DNA from: Sedimenticola thiotaurini
Lineage (GTDB): Bacteria > Pseudomonadota > Gammaproteobacteria > Chromatiales > Chromatiaceae
Direction: 5' to 3'
Assembly (NCBI RefSeq): GCF_001007875.1
Contig: NZ_CP011412.1
Location: forward strand, 3,844,001 to 3,908,000
Length of the DNA stretch: 64,000 nt
Position 1 is the stretch's first letter. Each line of letters starts with the position of its first letter. Below, piece after piece: positions 39,967-48,409 of this stretch. The notes beneath the pieces are model-generated. The model was not told the DNA's origin. It saw only the letters and a program-made list of their open reading frames with translations, and made no database searches. Both the position numbers and the translations under genes were made by a program.

Positions 39967-40428
39967 AGGGATTGTCCGACATGCTGAATCAGGGCTGCAC
40001 AGTGTAGCCCAATTCGACCGAATGGTCAGGCCCGGGCTCTTCCCGATCAGTTGGATAACCCTGCCTCACTTGCGTGAGCAGGGGCCGGTGCGGTTCTACT
40101 TTCACATTTCTAATCTATTTATGTTGAACACCTCCCGTATCCCAATCAATTGCATAGGGACTGTGCACAACCTTTATCAGCTCTTGTCGCAATCAGGATT
40201 GATGTAATTGTTATTGAATTTCTGGGCTGATACCCATCCTTAACAGGCCCTTTATGCTGGGGCAAATATGTGATCTTGCTATTTATGGAAGGTAAGGATT
40301 CTTAACTTGTTTAAACTTTTTGGAATATATCGTCACAAATTGATAGGAATAAACTTTACAGGAATAAAAGTAAATGTTAGAAGTCGCACTCTTCAATGGG
40401 TATGTCAATGGATGGCCCAGAGAAATAG
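39967..40428. other. Left boundary region of the secretion island, no gene
   Basis: About 460 bp without a convincing gene. It holds the left 34-bp direct repeat (40060-40093). A 15-nt near-copy of the cupin start region, TTGCATAGGGAyTGT, occurs at 39961-39975 and 40150-40164. From about 40100 it is markedly AT-rich compared with the flanking housekeeping DNA and should contain the promoter of the transporter gene. Confidence 0.6.
40060..40093. repeat. 34-bp direct repeat, left copy, flanking the secretion island
   Basis: Identical to 51093-51126 except one base (G40083 versus A51116). The first 23 bp form a hairpin (CCTG-CTCAC arms around TTGC, one bulged base). The right copy lies 12 bp upstream of pncC, so the left copy looks like a displaced piece of the pncC leader. 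Confidence 0.85.
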
Positions 40429-42603
40429 ATGGAGAATTCAGAAACACTTCAAGCAGAACATGCTGTATGGCTGATTGGAAGCATCTGTCGCTTCCACCGG
40501 ATCCCGTTCGATTCAGCACTACTTGTCCAGCAGCATCCCCCCGAGGCAGGGGATTACGGTATCGCCGAGCTTCTTCGCGCGCTCGACGGTTTGGGGCTGC
40601 GCCATGGTCAGTGCGCGGCGGCGGTGGTGGAGGATTTCTCTACGCTCACATTGCCCTGTATTGCCTTTCTGCGTACGGAGCCATCAGATATTCCAGCCGA
40701 GTCAGCCAGCGACAAGGATACCTCTGAAAAAGCGGTCCCTGCCCAACATTGGCAGCCTATCCTGATCTCCGATGCCGACGAAGAGGGCATTCACTACTTC
40801 CAGCCGGATAGTGAGACACCCCACCAAGTCCCCCATGCCGAGCTCGAAGCCTTGATCGAGCCCGTCATCTACCTAGTTGCGCCCAAATCAGAAGATCTGC
40901 GCGATGAGGACGGTAAGAAGGAGGTTGAAGAGAAAGAGTTCGGCTTCCGCTGGTTTGTCCCGGAGCTGCTGAAACACAAAGACGTCTGGCGAGACGTCCT
41001 CGCCGCCTCTCTGATCCTGCAACTGGTCGGACTGGCCACGCCGCTGTTCACGCAGGTCATTATCGACAAGGTGGTGGTCCACCAAACCCAGAGCACCCTG
41101 ATCGCCATTGGCGCCGGGATGGTACTGGCTATCCTCTTCTCCGCCTCCTTCACCTGGATCCGCCAATATCTGGTTATCCACACTGGTAACCGCATCGATG
41201 CGGTGCTGGGTCACCGGGTCTTTGCTCATCTCGTCAAGCTGCCCATGCCCTATTTCGCCAACCGTCCCACCGGCACACTGGTGGCACGCATACAAGGGGT
41301 GGAGACCATCCGCGAGTTCGTCTCGGGGGCGGCCATCTCGCTGCTTCTGGATGTGCCGTTTATGATCGTGCTGCTGGCAGTCATGTTCTGGTACAGTTGG
41401 CAGCTATCACTGATTGCAGTCGGTCTGCTCGCCTTACTTACACTGCTGAGCATACTTGTAACCCCCATACTGCGGGAGCGACTGAACAAGCAGTTCCTGC
41501 TGGGCGCGAGGAATCAGGCCTTCGTCACCGAATACGTCAGTGGCATGGAGACAGTCAAATCCCTGCAACTCGAACCCCAGCTCGAGCGCCGCTATGGCAA
41601 CTTCCTGGCCGACTATCTTCACTCCACCTTCTCTACCCGGCAGATATCCAACACCTATAACACGCTTTCCCAATCACTGGAGCAACTGCAGACACTGGCA
41701 ATCCTGGTGGTCGGTACCTTGCTTGTGATGCAGAACGACGGCTTCACCATCGGCATGCTAGTGGCCTTCCAGATGTTTGCAGGCAGACTGTCTCAGCCAC
41801 TGCTCAGGTTGGTTGGTCTCTACCAGGAGTTCCAGCAGGCCAACTTGGCGGTGAAACGCCTTGGCGATCTGATGAATGTGCCGACGGAGCCCTATGCTGT
41901 CTCACCAAACAGGGCCAAGAGCGGCAAGGTTGAAGTGAGCCTGGAGAACATCAGCTTCCGTTACAGCGAAGACCATCCCTGGTTGTTCACCGACCTCTCC
42001 TACACTTTCGCGCCCGGCAAGACGACTCTGGTGATGGGACCATCCGGCTCAGGCAAAAGTACGCTGGCGACGCTCATCCTCGGATTCTACCGGCCGAGCA
42101 ATGGGCGGATTCTGCTGGGCGACAGGGATATCCGACACTTCTCCGCCAATGAGCTTCGCTCCAGGATTGGGGTGGTGCCCCAGGAAACGCGGCTATTTTC
42201 CGGTACGGTGTATGAAAATCTTCATATGGCCAACCCGCTTTCCAGCTTTGAGGAAATTGTGTCGGCTTGTCGCTGGGCGGGTATCCACGATGTCATCGAA
42301 GAACTGCCGAATGGCTATCAGACTCAACTGGGTGAAAATGGCGTCGGACTATCCGGCGGTCAAAGACAGCGTATTGCTATTGCGCGAGCGTTGCTGAAAC
42401 GTCCCGGGATCTTGATCTTCGATGAGGCGACATCAAACCTCGACGATCATGCTGCCGAGAGTTTTGCGGCGACAATCAATAACCTGAACGGAAAAGTGAC
42501 GATATTGTTTATTGCACACAAAGTGCCAAAGAAACTGTTTGTGAAAGAAACAGTGATTGTTGGGCAAGGAAATGGTAACAACATGGCAAGGAAGGAAGCA
42601 TGA
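40429..42603 (+). CDS. Type I secretion ABC transporter (HlyB-type)
   Basis: 724 aa. Residues ~1-150 form a C39-like domain without the peptidase cysteine, as in HlyB and other RTX exporters. Six-helix transmembrane domain ~175-440 (LILQLVGLATPLFTQVIIDKV). Nucleotide-binding domain with Walker [10 protein letters not shown], signature LSGGQRQRIAIARALL, Walker B ILIFDEATSNLDDH and H-loop FIAHK. A charged acidic linker (DEDGKKEVEEKEF) precedes the membrane part. It should export proteins directly across both membranes with a HlyD-type adaptor and TolC, neither of which is in the window. Adjacent toxin-like genes are the probable cargo. Confidence 0.93.
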   Translation: MENSETLQAEHAVWLIGSICRFHRIPFDSALLVQQHPPEAGDYGIAELLRALDGLGLRHGQCAAAVVEDFSTLTLPCIAFLRTEPSDIPAESASDKDTSEKAVPAQHWQPILISDADEEGIHYFQPDSETPHQVPHAELEALIEPVIYLVAPKSEDLRDEDGKKEVEEKEFGFRWFVPELLKHKDVWRDVLAASLILQLVGLATPLFTQVIIDKVVVHQTQSTLIAIGAGMVLAILFSASFTWIRQYLVIHTGNRIDAVLGHRVFAHLVKLPMPYFANRPTGTLVARIQGVETIREFVSGAAISLLLDVPFMIVLLAVMFWYSWQLSLIAVGLLALLTLLSILVTPILRERLNKQFLLGARNQAFVTEYVSGMETVKSLQLEPQLERRYGNFLADYLHSTFSTRQISNTYNTLSQSLEQLQTLAILVVGTLLVMQNDGFTIGMLVAFQMFAGRLSQPLLRLVGLYQEFQQANLAVKRLGDLMNVPTEPYAVSPNRAKSGKVEVSLENISFRYSEDHPWLFTDLSYTFAPGKTTLVMGPSGSGKSTLATLILGFYRPSNGRILLGDRDIRHFSANELRSRIGVVPQETRLFSGTVYENLHMANPLSSFEEIVSACRWAGIHDVIEELPNGYQTQLGENGVGLSGGQRQRIAIARALLKRPGILIFDEATSNLDDHAAESFAATINNLNGKVTILFIAHKVPKKLFVKETVIVGQGNGNNMARKEA

Positions 42604-42683
42604 TGATGTCCCTTTAACACTTCCGTCTTGACTTGATATGCAGCTCGATGATGAAGGATTTATGCAGAAATAATGGGTGACGT

Positions 42684-43193
42684 ATGACAAAAGAAGGACA
42701 AGGCAGATTCAAAGTCGTTCTCTTTATATGGTGGCTCGGTCTTATAGCTTCCAATGGTTCCTGTGAGTTAGTTGCTTCACTGGAATGGGTTTCCAGGATC
42801 GTGCCAGCTATTGATTCATTTAAGCTGGCTGCTGCACCAGAAAATGCCTGTGCTGCCGATGCAATGTGGACATATGCTTGGTTAAGTATGCCTGTGTTTT
42901 TTGTGTGGATAATTTATTTGGCATACGCTGAACCAACTCACCATCGAGCAAGATCTAAAAGGGTATGGGGTTCGATATTTTTTGTGGGTATGTTTGTTGT
43001 AGCTTTTCTCGCTTCGTTTTATGGGGTTTATGAACCATATCCAGGAACTGGTGTAGGCCGTTGGGAGAAACTCTATAGAGGTGGTGAGGTTGGTGTGATT
43101 GTGATTACAACCGTCGCGTGGCTTTTTTTATATTCGTCGTTTCTTATGTTCTCAATATTTATATCCGAGTTGGTAGGGATTAAACGTAAATAA
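42684..43193 (+). CDS. Four-helix membrane protein, candidate immunity protein 1
   Basis: 169 aa, no recognised family. Predicted helices near residues 9-30, 62-82, 94-114 and 136-160, with a conserved loop WVSRIVPAIDSFKLAAAPEN. It ends 12 nt before the toxin-like gene and has a paralogue at 45773-46285 (same layout, e.g. shared EWVSRIVPAI, SFKLAAAPENAC and EPYPGTG/DPYPGTG). Size and topology resemble immunity proteins of pore-forming colicins. Immunity is an inference from position, duplication with the toxin-like gene, and topology. Confidence 0.7.
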   Translation: MTKEGQGRFKVVLFIWWLGLIASNGSCELVASLEWVSRIVPAIDSFKLAAAPENACAADAMWTYAWLSMPVFFVWIIYLAYAEPTHHRARSKRVWGSIFFVGMFVVAFLASFYGVYEPYPGTGVGRWEKLYRGGEVGVIVITTVAWLFLYSSFLMFSIFISELVGIKRK

Positions 43194-43205
43194 TAGGGAG
43201 TAAAA

Positions 43206-45023
43206 ATGACTACTCAAACGGACACTAATGCAGCAGAGACGAATGATGCAATTGCAGCTGCAATGAAAGACTATGGGCTCAAAACGGCGCAGTTCATTAA
43301 TAAGTATCTTGAGGAGTCGGCAAAAAGGATTTTGGATCAATCTCTTGAAGGTCGTAGGGCTGCTGAGGAGATCGTTGCAGCTTTATCAGAGGCATATAAC
43401 CAGGCATCGAGTCTTGCAACAAGTTATGCTAGGCAGGCAGATCTATATGGCATGGAGGGGAACCGCGCATGGCAAGATGCCCTAGACAAGACCGCGTTTG
43501 AGCAGCGACAGATTTCTGAATATCTTGACCGCCGGTTAGCGGAAGGGCTTTCGGATTTTGGCGATTTCTCCAAGACCGTAGCAGATAGCGGTATAGCTAA
43601 AATTGTTGGCCAGGCTGGGGGGATTCTGGTTGATGCCTATCAAGTTATTGATTACCTAAGAAAGGGGGATGCGGAGGGAGTTGGTGCAACATTGGCTGGT
43701 GCCCTCTTGGGAGGTATTGCTGCTGGCGCAGCAGTGTTCTTAGGTGCTCCTGTCGCGGTTGTTGCTGCATTAGGTATAGGAGTTTCTTGGGTAGGTGAGG
43801 AATTATTCAAGGAAGTGTACGATGATTTAGTGGAATGGGGGGCTGACTTTCTTGTTTGGTGGGATCCGCTTGGTATCATGCCAGATGTCAACGGAGACTT
43901 TTTGAATGCCCGCAACTGGATCCAACGCCGCGACCCCCTGACCCTCGACCTCGATGATGATGGCCTCGAAACCACCGGCATCGATCCCGACAACCCCATT
44001 CTCTTCGACCACGATGGCGACGGTACCGCCAATGCTACCGGCTGGGTCAAGCCGGACGACGGCTATCTGGTCTTCGACCGCAACGAAAACGGCCTTATCG
44101 ACAACGGCACGGAGCTTTTCGGCGACTCCACACCGCTGCTGGACGAAAACGGCGAAGTGGTTGGTAATGCCGCCGACGGCTTCGCCGCTTTGGCCGCTGA
44201 GGACACAAACAACGACGGCAACGTCGATGCGGGTGACGCCAACTGGGACAAACTGCGCGTCTGGCAGGACTTGAATTCCGACGGCAAAACCGACGAGGAC
44301 GAACTGAAGACACTGGAGGAACTCGGCATCGCCGGCTTCCACGTTGGCAAGGAGGAGAACACCCAGGTCCTTGCTAATGGCAACGCCGTGGCCGATCTCG
44401 GCTCCTACATCCGCACCGATGGTTCTAAAGGTACCCTGGGCGAAGTCACCGGCAACATGGCCGACATTGATCTCATCGACAACCCCTTCTACCGCGAATT
44501 CAGCGATACCATACCGCTCACCGAGCAGGCCAAGACCCTGGCCGATATGCAGGGCTCTGGCAATGTGCGCGACCTGCGTGAGGCCTCCAGTCTCTCCTCC
44601 TCCCTGGCCAACTCCGTGGAGAACTACTCTGCCGCTGAAACGAAGGTCGAGCAGATGGCGTTGGTCGATGACCTGATCGAAAAGTGGGCAGCCTCCTCGA
44701 ATAATCCGACCAGCATCGAGCAGGCCGAGGCGCAGGGTTATCGCCTGCAGTATTTGGTGCCCGGCCTCACGCCCTCCATGCTCAGCAACGCCTTTTTCGT
44801 TAGCAGTGGCTCATCCAGCGGTTCCGGCACGGTAGCCTACGGTCCGAATACCGCCCAGCGCCGCGCTGAACTTCTCGCAGAGCAGGCGCGGGTGACGGAG
44901 CTCATTGCCCTGCTCGGAAAGTTCAACGGCATGACTTTCGTCGATATCGAGCCCGATGGCGTGCGCACCGGTGCCAACACCTTCGTTTCCGTGAGCAGCG
45001 CCGATACAATGATGGCCGCATGA
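43206..45023 (+). CDS. Putative type I-secreted pore-forming toxin with EF-hand block (paralogue 1)
   Basis: 605 aa, GGGAG upstream, no signal peptide. Residues 1-150 are helical. Residues 159-198 are a long hydrophobic glycine/alanine-rich segment (LAGALLGGIAAGAAVFLGAP...) with a turn, like the hydrophobic hairpin of pore-forming colicins. Residues 234-449 are the shared block with at least four EF-hand-like loops (DHDGDGTANATGW, DRNENGLIDNG, DTNNDGNVDAGD, DLNSDGKTDEDE). The C-terminal 155 residues (LIEKWAASSNNPTS, ELIALLGKFNGMTF) resemble units of large hemolysin-type proteins and end MMAA. Only this copy keeps the long C terminus, so it may be the ancestral form. Toxicity is inferred. Confidence 0.75.
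   Translation: MTTQTDTNAAETNDAIAAAMKDYGLKTAQFINKYLEESAKRILDQSLEGRRAAEEIVAALSEAYNQASSLATSYARQADLYGMEGNRAWQDALDKTAFEQRQISEYLDRRLAEGLSDFGDFSKTVADSGIAKIVGQAGGILVDAYQVIDYLRKGDAEGVGATLAGALLGGIAAGAAVFLGAPVAVVAALGIGVSWVGEELFKEVYDDLVEWGADFLVWWDPLGIMPDVNGDFLNARNWIQRRDPLTLDLDDDGLETTGIDPDNPILFDHDGDGTANATGWVKPDDGYLVFDRNENGLIDNGTELFGDSTPLLDENGEVVGNAADGFAALAAEDTNNDGNVDAGDANWDKLRVWQDLNSDGKTDEDELKTLEELGIAGFHVGKEENTQVLANGNAVADLGSYIRTDGSKGTLGEVTGNMADIDLIDNPFYREFSDTIPLTEQAKTLADMQGSGNVRDLREASSLSSSLANSVENYSAAETKVEQMALVDDLIEKWAASSNNPTSIEQAEAQGYRLQYLVPGLTPSMLSNAFFVSSGSSSGSGTVAYGPNTAQRRAELLAEQARVTELIALLGKFNGMTFVDIEPDGVRTGANTFVSVSSADTMMAA
43905..44552 (+). repeat. Shared EF-hand block, copy 1 (648 bp)
   Basis: 216 codons from NARNWIQRRDPLTLDLD to TLADMQ. 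Nearly identical at DNA level to 46983-47630 and 49081-49728, all exactly 648 bp. Richer in GC than the flanking variable parts. Confidence 0.92.
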
Positions 45024-45110
45024 TTGCACACGAAATATTGACGTTTTTGTACGTGTGGGTATAAGTAACTATCGAGCCAATCGGACAGTGAGGAAGGCTC
45101 AGGGAGCAAC

Positions 45111-45668
45111 ATGGAAGCCATCGACAACAAGACCAGCAACAAGACGGACGCTGGCCGAACTCTGGCAGCGTTTCCCGTATCCCTGCATGTTCCCGGCAAG
45201 CGTCGAGGCATTTGTCGTAGCGATCACCTTTGCACGTCCATTAGCAGAACGCGCATTGCCTCATTGATGCCATTACCTGTGGGCAATCAGTTAATACACA
45301 CTGAACCCAGCATTGAGAAAATCACCTCGGCCTGTCGTTGGGCGGGTATCCACGATGTCATCGAAAAACTGCCGGACGGTTATCAGACGCAACTGGGTGA
45401 AAATGGTGTTGGACTTTCAGGAGGCCAAAGACAACGTATTGCTATTGCGCGAGCGTTGCTGAAACGTCCCGAAATACTTATTTTTGATGAGGCGACATCA
45501 AACCTCGACGATCATGCTGCCGAGAGTATTGTGGCGACAATCAATAACCTGAACGGAAAAGTGACGATATTGTTTATTGCACACAAAGTGCCAAAGAAAC
45601 TGTTTGTGAACGAAACAGTGATTGTTGGGCAAGGGAATGGTAACAACATGGCAAGGAAGGAAGCATGA
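45111..45668 (+). pseudogene. Duplicated C-terminal fragment of the secretion ABC transporter
   Basis: From about 45320 to 45668 the DNA is a near copy of 42255-42603, encoding the last ~116 residues of the exporter: signature LSGGQRQRIAIARALL, Walker B ILIFDEATSNLDDH and the tail VGQGNGNNMARKEA. Walker A and the membrane domain are missing. The upstream 70 codons are unrelated, though an ATG at 45111 with GGGAG could start translation of 185 aa. It marks the edge of a duplicated unit of transporter end, membrane protein and toxin. Confidence 0.85.
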
Positions 45669-45772
45669 TTATGTCTCTTCTCATAGATTGGTTTTGAGTT
45701 GTTGTTCGGTTTGAACGGTACGATGCCTGCTTTATACGATGAATGATTTGTTAAGAAATAGTTGGCTCAGGT

Positions 45773-46285
45773 ATGACAAAAGAAGGACAACGCCGATTCA
45801 TATTCACAATGATCATCTGGTGGATAGGTCTGATAGCCGCCAATAGTGTCTGCGACATATTTGCTTCGGTGGAATGGGTTTCTCGGATCGTCCCGGCCAT
45901 CAAATCGTTCAAACTGGCCGCTGCACCAGAAAACGCTTGCTCAGCTGATGGGATATGGACCTACGCATGGTTGGTTGCGCCAATATTTTTTATTTGGATC
46001 ACATATATTGCGTACATTGAACCTACATATGAGCGTACAGCTAAGCAAAGAGGGTGGGGGGTGCCTTTTGTTTTTTTGCTGCTGCTGATTGGTTGCCTGA
46101 CTACATTTTACGGAATTTATGATCCTTACCCAGGGACCGGTAAAGGTCGCTGGGAGACAATGTATAGGGAATCAGAGGTTGGGGTGATCGCTGTCACGAC
46201 CGCAGCGTGGGTTGGGACATATGGATTGCTACTTATGAGTGCTCTATTGATTACTGAGATTTTTAGAATTAAACGAAACCAATAA
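45773..46285 (+). CDS. Four-helix membrane protein, candidate immunity protein 2
   Basis: 170 aa paralogue of the 42684-43193 product, with the same helix layout and shared stretches EWVSRIVPAI, FKLAAAPENAC and PYPGTG. The helices and loop 3 differ, as expected if each matches its own toxin. It lies between the duplicated transporter fragment and the second toxin-like gene, 10 nt before the latter. Intact frame even though the adjacent toxin gene has a stop codon. Confidence 0.7.
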   Translation: MTKEGQRRFIFTMIIWWIGLIAANSVCDIFASVEWVSRIVPAIKSFKLAAAPENACSADGIWTYAWLVAPIFFIWITYIAYIEPTYERTAKQRGWGVPFVFLLLLIGCLTTFYGIYDPYPGTGKGRWETMYRESEVGVIAVTTAAWVGTYGLLLMSALLITEIFRIKRNQ

Positions 46286-46295
46286 AAGGCTAAGG

Positions 46296-47669
46296 ATGGT
46301 TGAGCAAACGACAGAAAACAACACCGAAACCAATAATGCCATTGCGGACGCAATGCAAGATATCGGGACGAAAACAGCGGAATATGTCGCCCAGTATCTT
46401 GAAGCAGCGAACGAACGTATCTTGCAAGAGGCGCTTGAAGGCCATAAGGCCGCTGAAGAGATAGTGTCCAACCCTGCTGATGCTTATAGGCAGGCATAGA
46501 ACATGGCGAGTGATCTTGCAAAACAGGCCGATCAGTACGGCATGGATGGAAATAGAGCTTGGCAAGATGCATTGGATAAGACTGCGTTCGAGCAGCGGCA
46601 GATAGCCGACTACCTCGATAATAGGCTCGCTGATGGTCTTGCTGATTTAGATGACTGGTCAAAAACGATTGCTGATAGCCGAGTTGCAAAAGTTGTGGGT
46701 CAAGCTGGTGGGATCGCTGTCGATGCTTATCAAATTATCGACAAGTTGATTGATGGAGACCCTGAAGGAGCATCCGCAAGTTATGTCGGGGCTGCTTTGG
46801 GAGGGCTCGCTGCGGTTGGTCTTGCGGCGATAGGAGCTCCTGCTGCTGTGGTGGCTGGTGCGGCAGTCCTTATTTCGTGGGCTGGTGAAGAACTCTATGA
46901 TGATGCAGTGCAATGGTTGGGTGACTTTCTGGAGTGGTGGGATCCGCTCGGAATCATGCCAGATGTGAACGGTGATTATAATAATGCCCGCAACTGGATC
47001 CAACGCCGCGACCCCCTGACCCTCGACCTCGATGATGATGGTCTCGAAACCACCGGCATCGATCCCAACAACCCCATCCTCTTCGACCACGACGGCGACG
47101 GTACCGCCAATGCCACCGGTTGGGTAAAACCCGACGACGGTTATCTCGTTTTTGACCGCAATGAAAACGGCCTCATCGACAACGGCACCGAGCTTTTCGG
47201 CGACTCCACACCGCTGCTGGACGAAAACGGCGAAGTGGTTGGTAATGCCGCCGACGGCTTCGCCGCTTTGGCCGCTGAGGACACAAACAACGACGGCAAC
47301 GTCGATGCGGGTGACGCCAACTGGGACAAACTGCGCGTCTGGCAGGACTTGAATTCCGACGGCAAAACCGACGAGGACGAACTGAAGACACTGGAGGAAG
47401 TCGGCATCGCCGGCTTCCACGTTGGCAAGGAGGAGAACACCCAGGTCCTTGCTAATGGCAACGCCGTGGCCGATCTCGGCTCCTACATCCGCACCGATGG
47501 TTCTAAAGGTACCCTGGGCGAAGTCACCGGCAACATGGCCGACATTGATCTCATCGACAACCCCTTCTACCGCGAATTCAGCGATACCATACCGCTCACC
47601 GAGCAGGCCAAGACCCTGGCTGACATGCAGAGTTTACACTTCCCACGGGTTCTGGCGGAGGCTGCATGA
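46296..47669 (+). pseudogene. Toxin-like EF-hand gene (paralogue 2) interrupted by an amber codon
   Basis: A frame of 458 codons with a single TAG at 46497-46499, after residue 67. Both sides align in the same frame with paralogue 1: AYNQASSLATSYARQADLYG there, AYRQA-stop-NMASDLAKQADQYG here, so TCG to TAG explains it. A restart at ATG 46503, with AGGCAGG upstream, would give 388 aa keeping the hydrophobic segment (VGAALGGLAAVGLAAIGAP) and the EF block. Ends LAEAA right after the block, lacking paralogue 1's C terminus. Either inactivated or translated as an N-truncated form. Overlaps the next gene by 4 nt. Confidence 0.82.
46983..47630 (+). repeat. Shared EF-hand block, copy 2 (648 bp)
   Basis: Same 216 codons as copy 1. 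The first ~200 bp carry several silent changes (for example GTTTATCTC-type codon swaps in the GYLVFDRNENG region); from there on it is essentially identical to copy 1, suggesting recent partial gene conversion. Confidence 0.9.
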
Positions 47670-48409
47670 AACGGATTATTAAGTGGTTCACTGCCCTCGC
47701 TGCGATTCTGGTAGGACTTTATGCCGTTACAACCGGGTTCGGGATATGGGCATCCCACGAGACGGGAAAACGTTTTGATATCGGTTATGGAACATCAACG
47801 AGCCCCAAGTTAGTACACCTGGAGATCGGATATAAGGTGTTCGCTATTCCACAGAACTATATCTGGTCACGGGAGGATTGGAAGGGCGGTAAGGTCCAAG
47901 GAGTCAATCTGCATGCACTTTGGCCGGATTTTGAACCTTACACAGAGGCAAATCGGTATGAGTTTGATAAACCGGGGTGGAACAGGAAGATGGACATCCT
48001 ATTAAGAGAGCATAACATCCCGGGGAGCCGTACAAGCCGGACATCCATGACCAGACGCGAAATATACGACCGAATTCTATACGACTATGCTGCACAGAAA
48101 CCAAGAATAGCGAGAGAGTTACAGGGCCCGTTTGGTCTGAAAATTCAGCATTTATCCCCACCAAGAATATCTGGCGACGAAATATACACTGGCCGTAAAG
48201 CTAATGGTGATTTCTATTGGGTTCAGTGCGGCCAGGAAGGTAAGCATGAATTTCCATCATGCAGTACCTATGTCGAGTATTCAAAATACGTCACGATACA
48301 CTACAGCTTTTCAAGGAAGGACCTAAATAACTGGCAGGGTATAGACGATGCCGTAGTGGCTTTTGTTAACAGCTTTGAGGCTAATACCAAGCAAGGAGGA
48401 TTACAATGA
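47666..48409 (+). CDS. Membrane-anchored protein, candidate immunity protein 3
   Basis: 247 aa. One N-terminal helix (about 5-27, KWFTALAAILVGLYAVTTGF) and a soluble domain presumably in the periplasm, with IGYKVFAIPQNYIW and GVNLHALWPDFEPYTEANR. It is not related to the four-helix proteins. It overlaps the preceding toxin-like gene and the following one by 4 nt each (ATGA both times), so the three are translationally coupled. Topology suits neutralising a periplasm-acting toxin. No confident family assignment. Confidence 0.65.
   Translation: MKRIIKWFTALAAILVGLYAVTTGFGIWASHETGKRFDIGYGTSTSPKLVHLEIGYKVFAIPQNYIWSREDWKGGKVQGVNLHALWPDFEPYTEANRYEFDKPGWNRKMDILLREHNIPGSRTSRTSMTRREIYDRILYDYAAQKPRIARELQGPFGLKIQHLSPPRISGDEIYTGRKANGDFYWVQCGQEGKHEFPSCSTYVEYSKYVTIHYSFSRKDLNNWQGIDDAVVAFVNSFEANTKQGGLQ

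Noticed and set aside
45111-45319. HlyD-type adaptor gene between the toxin-like genes
   Set aside because: The frames here give no coiled-coil or lipoyl-like domain; the only recognisable part is the downstream copy of the exporter's 3' end.
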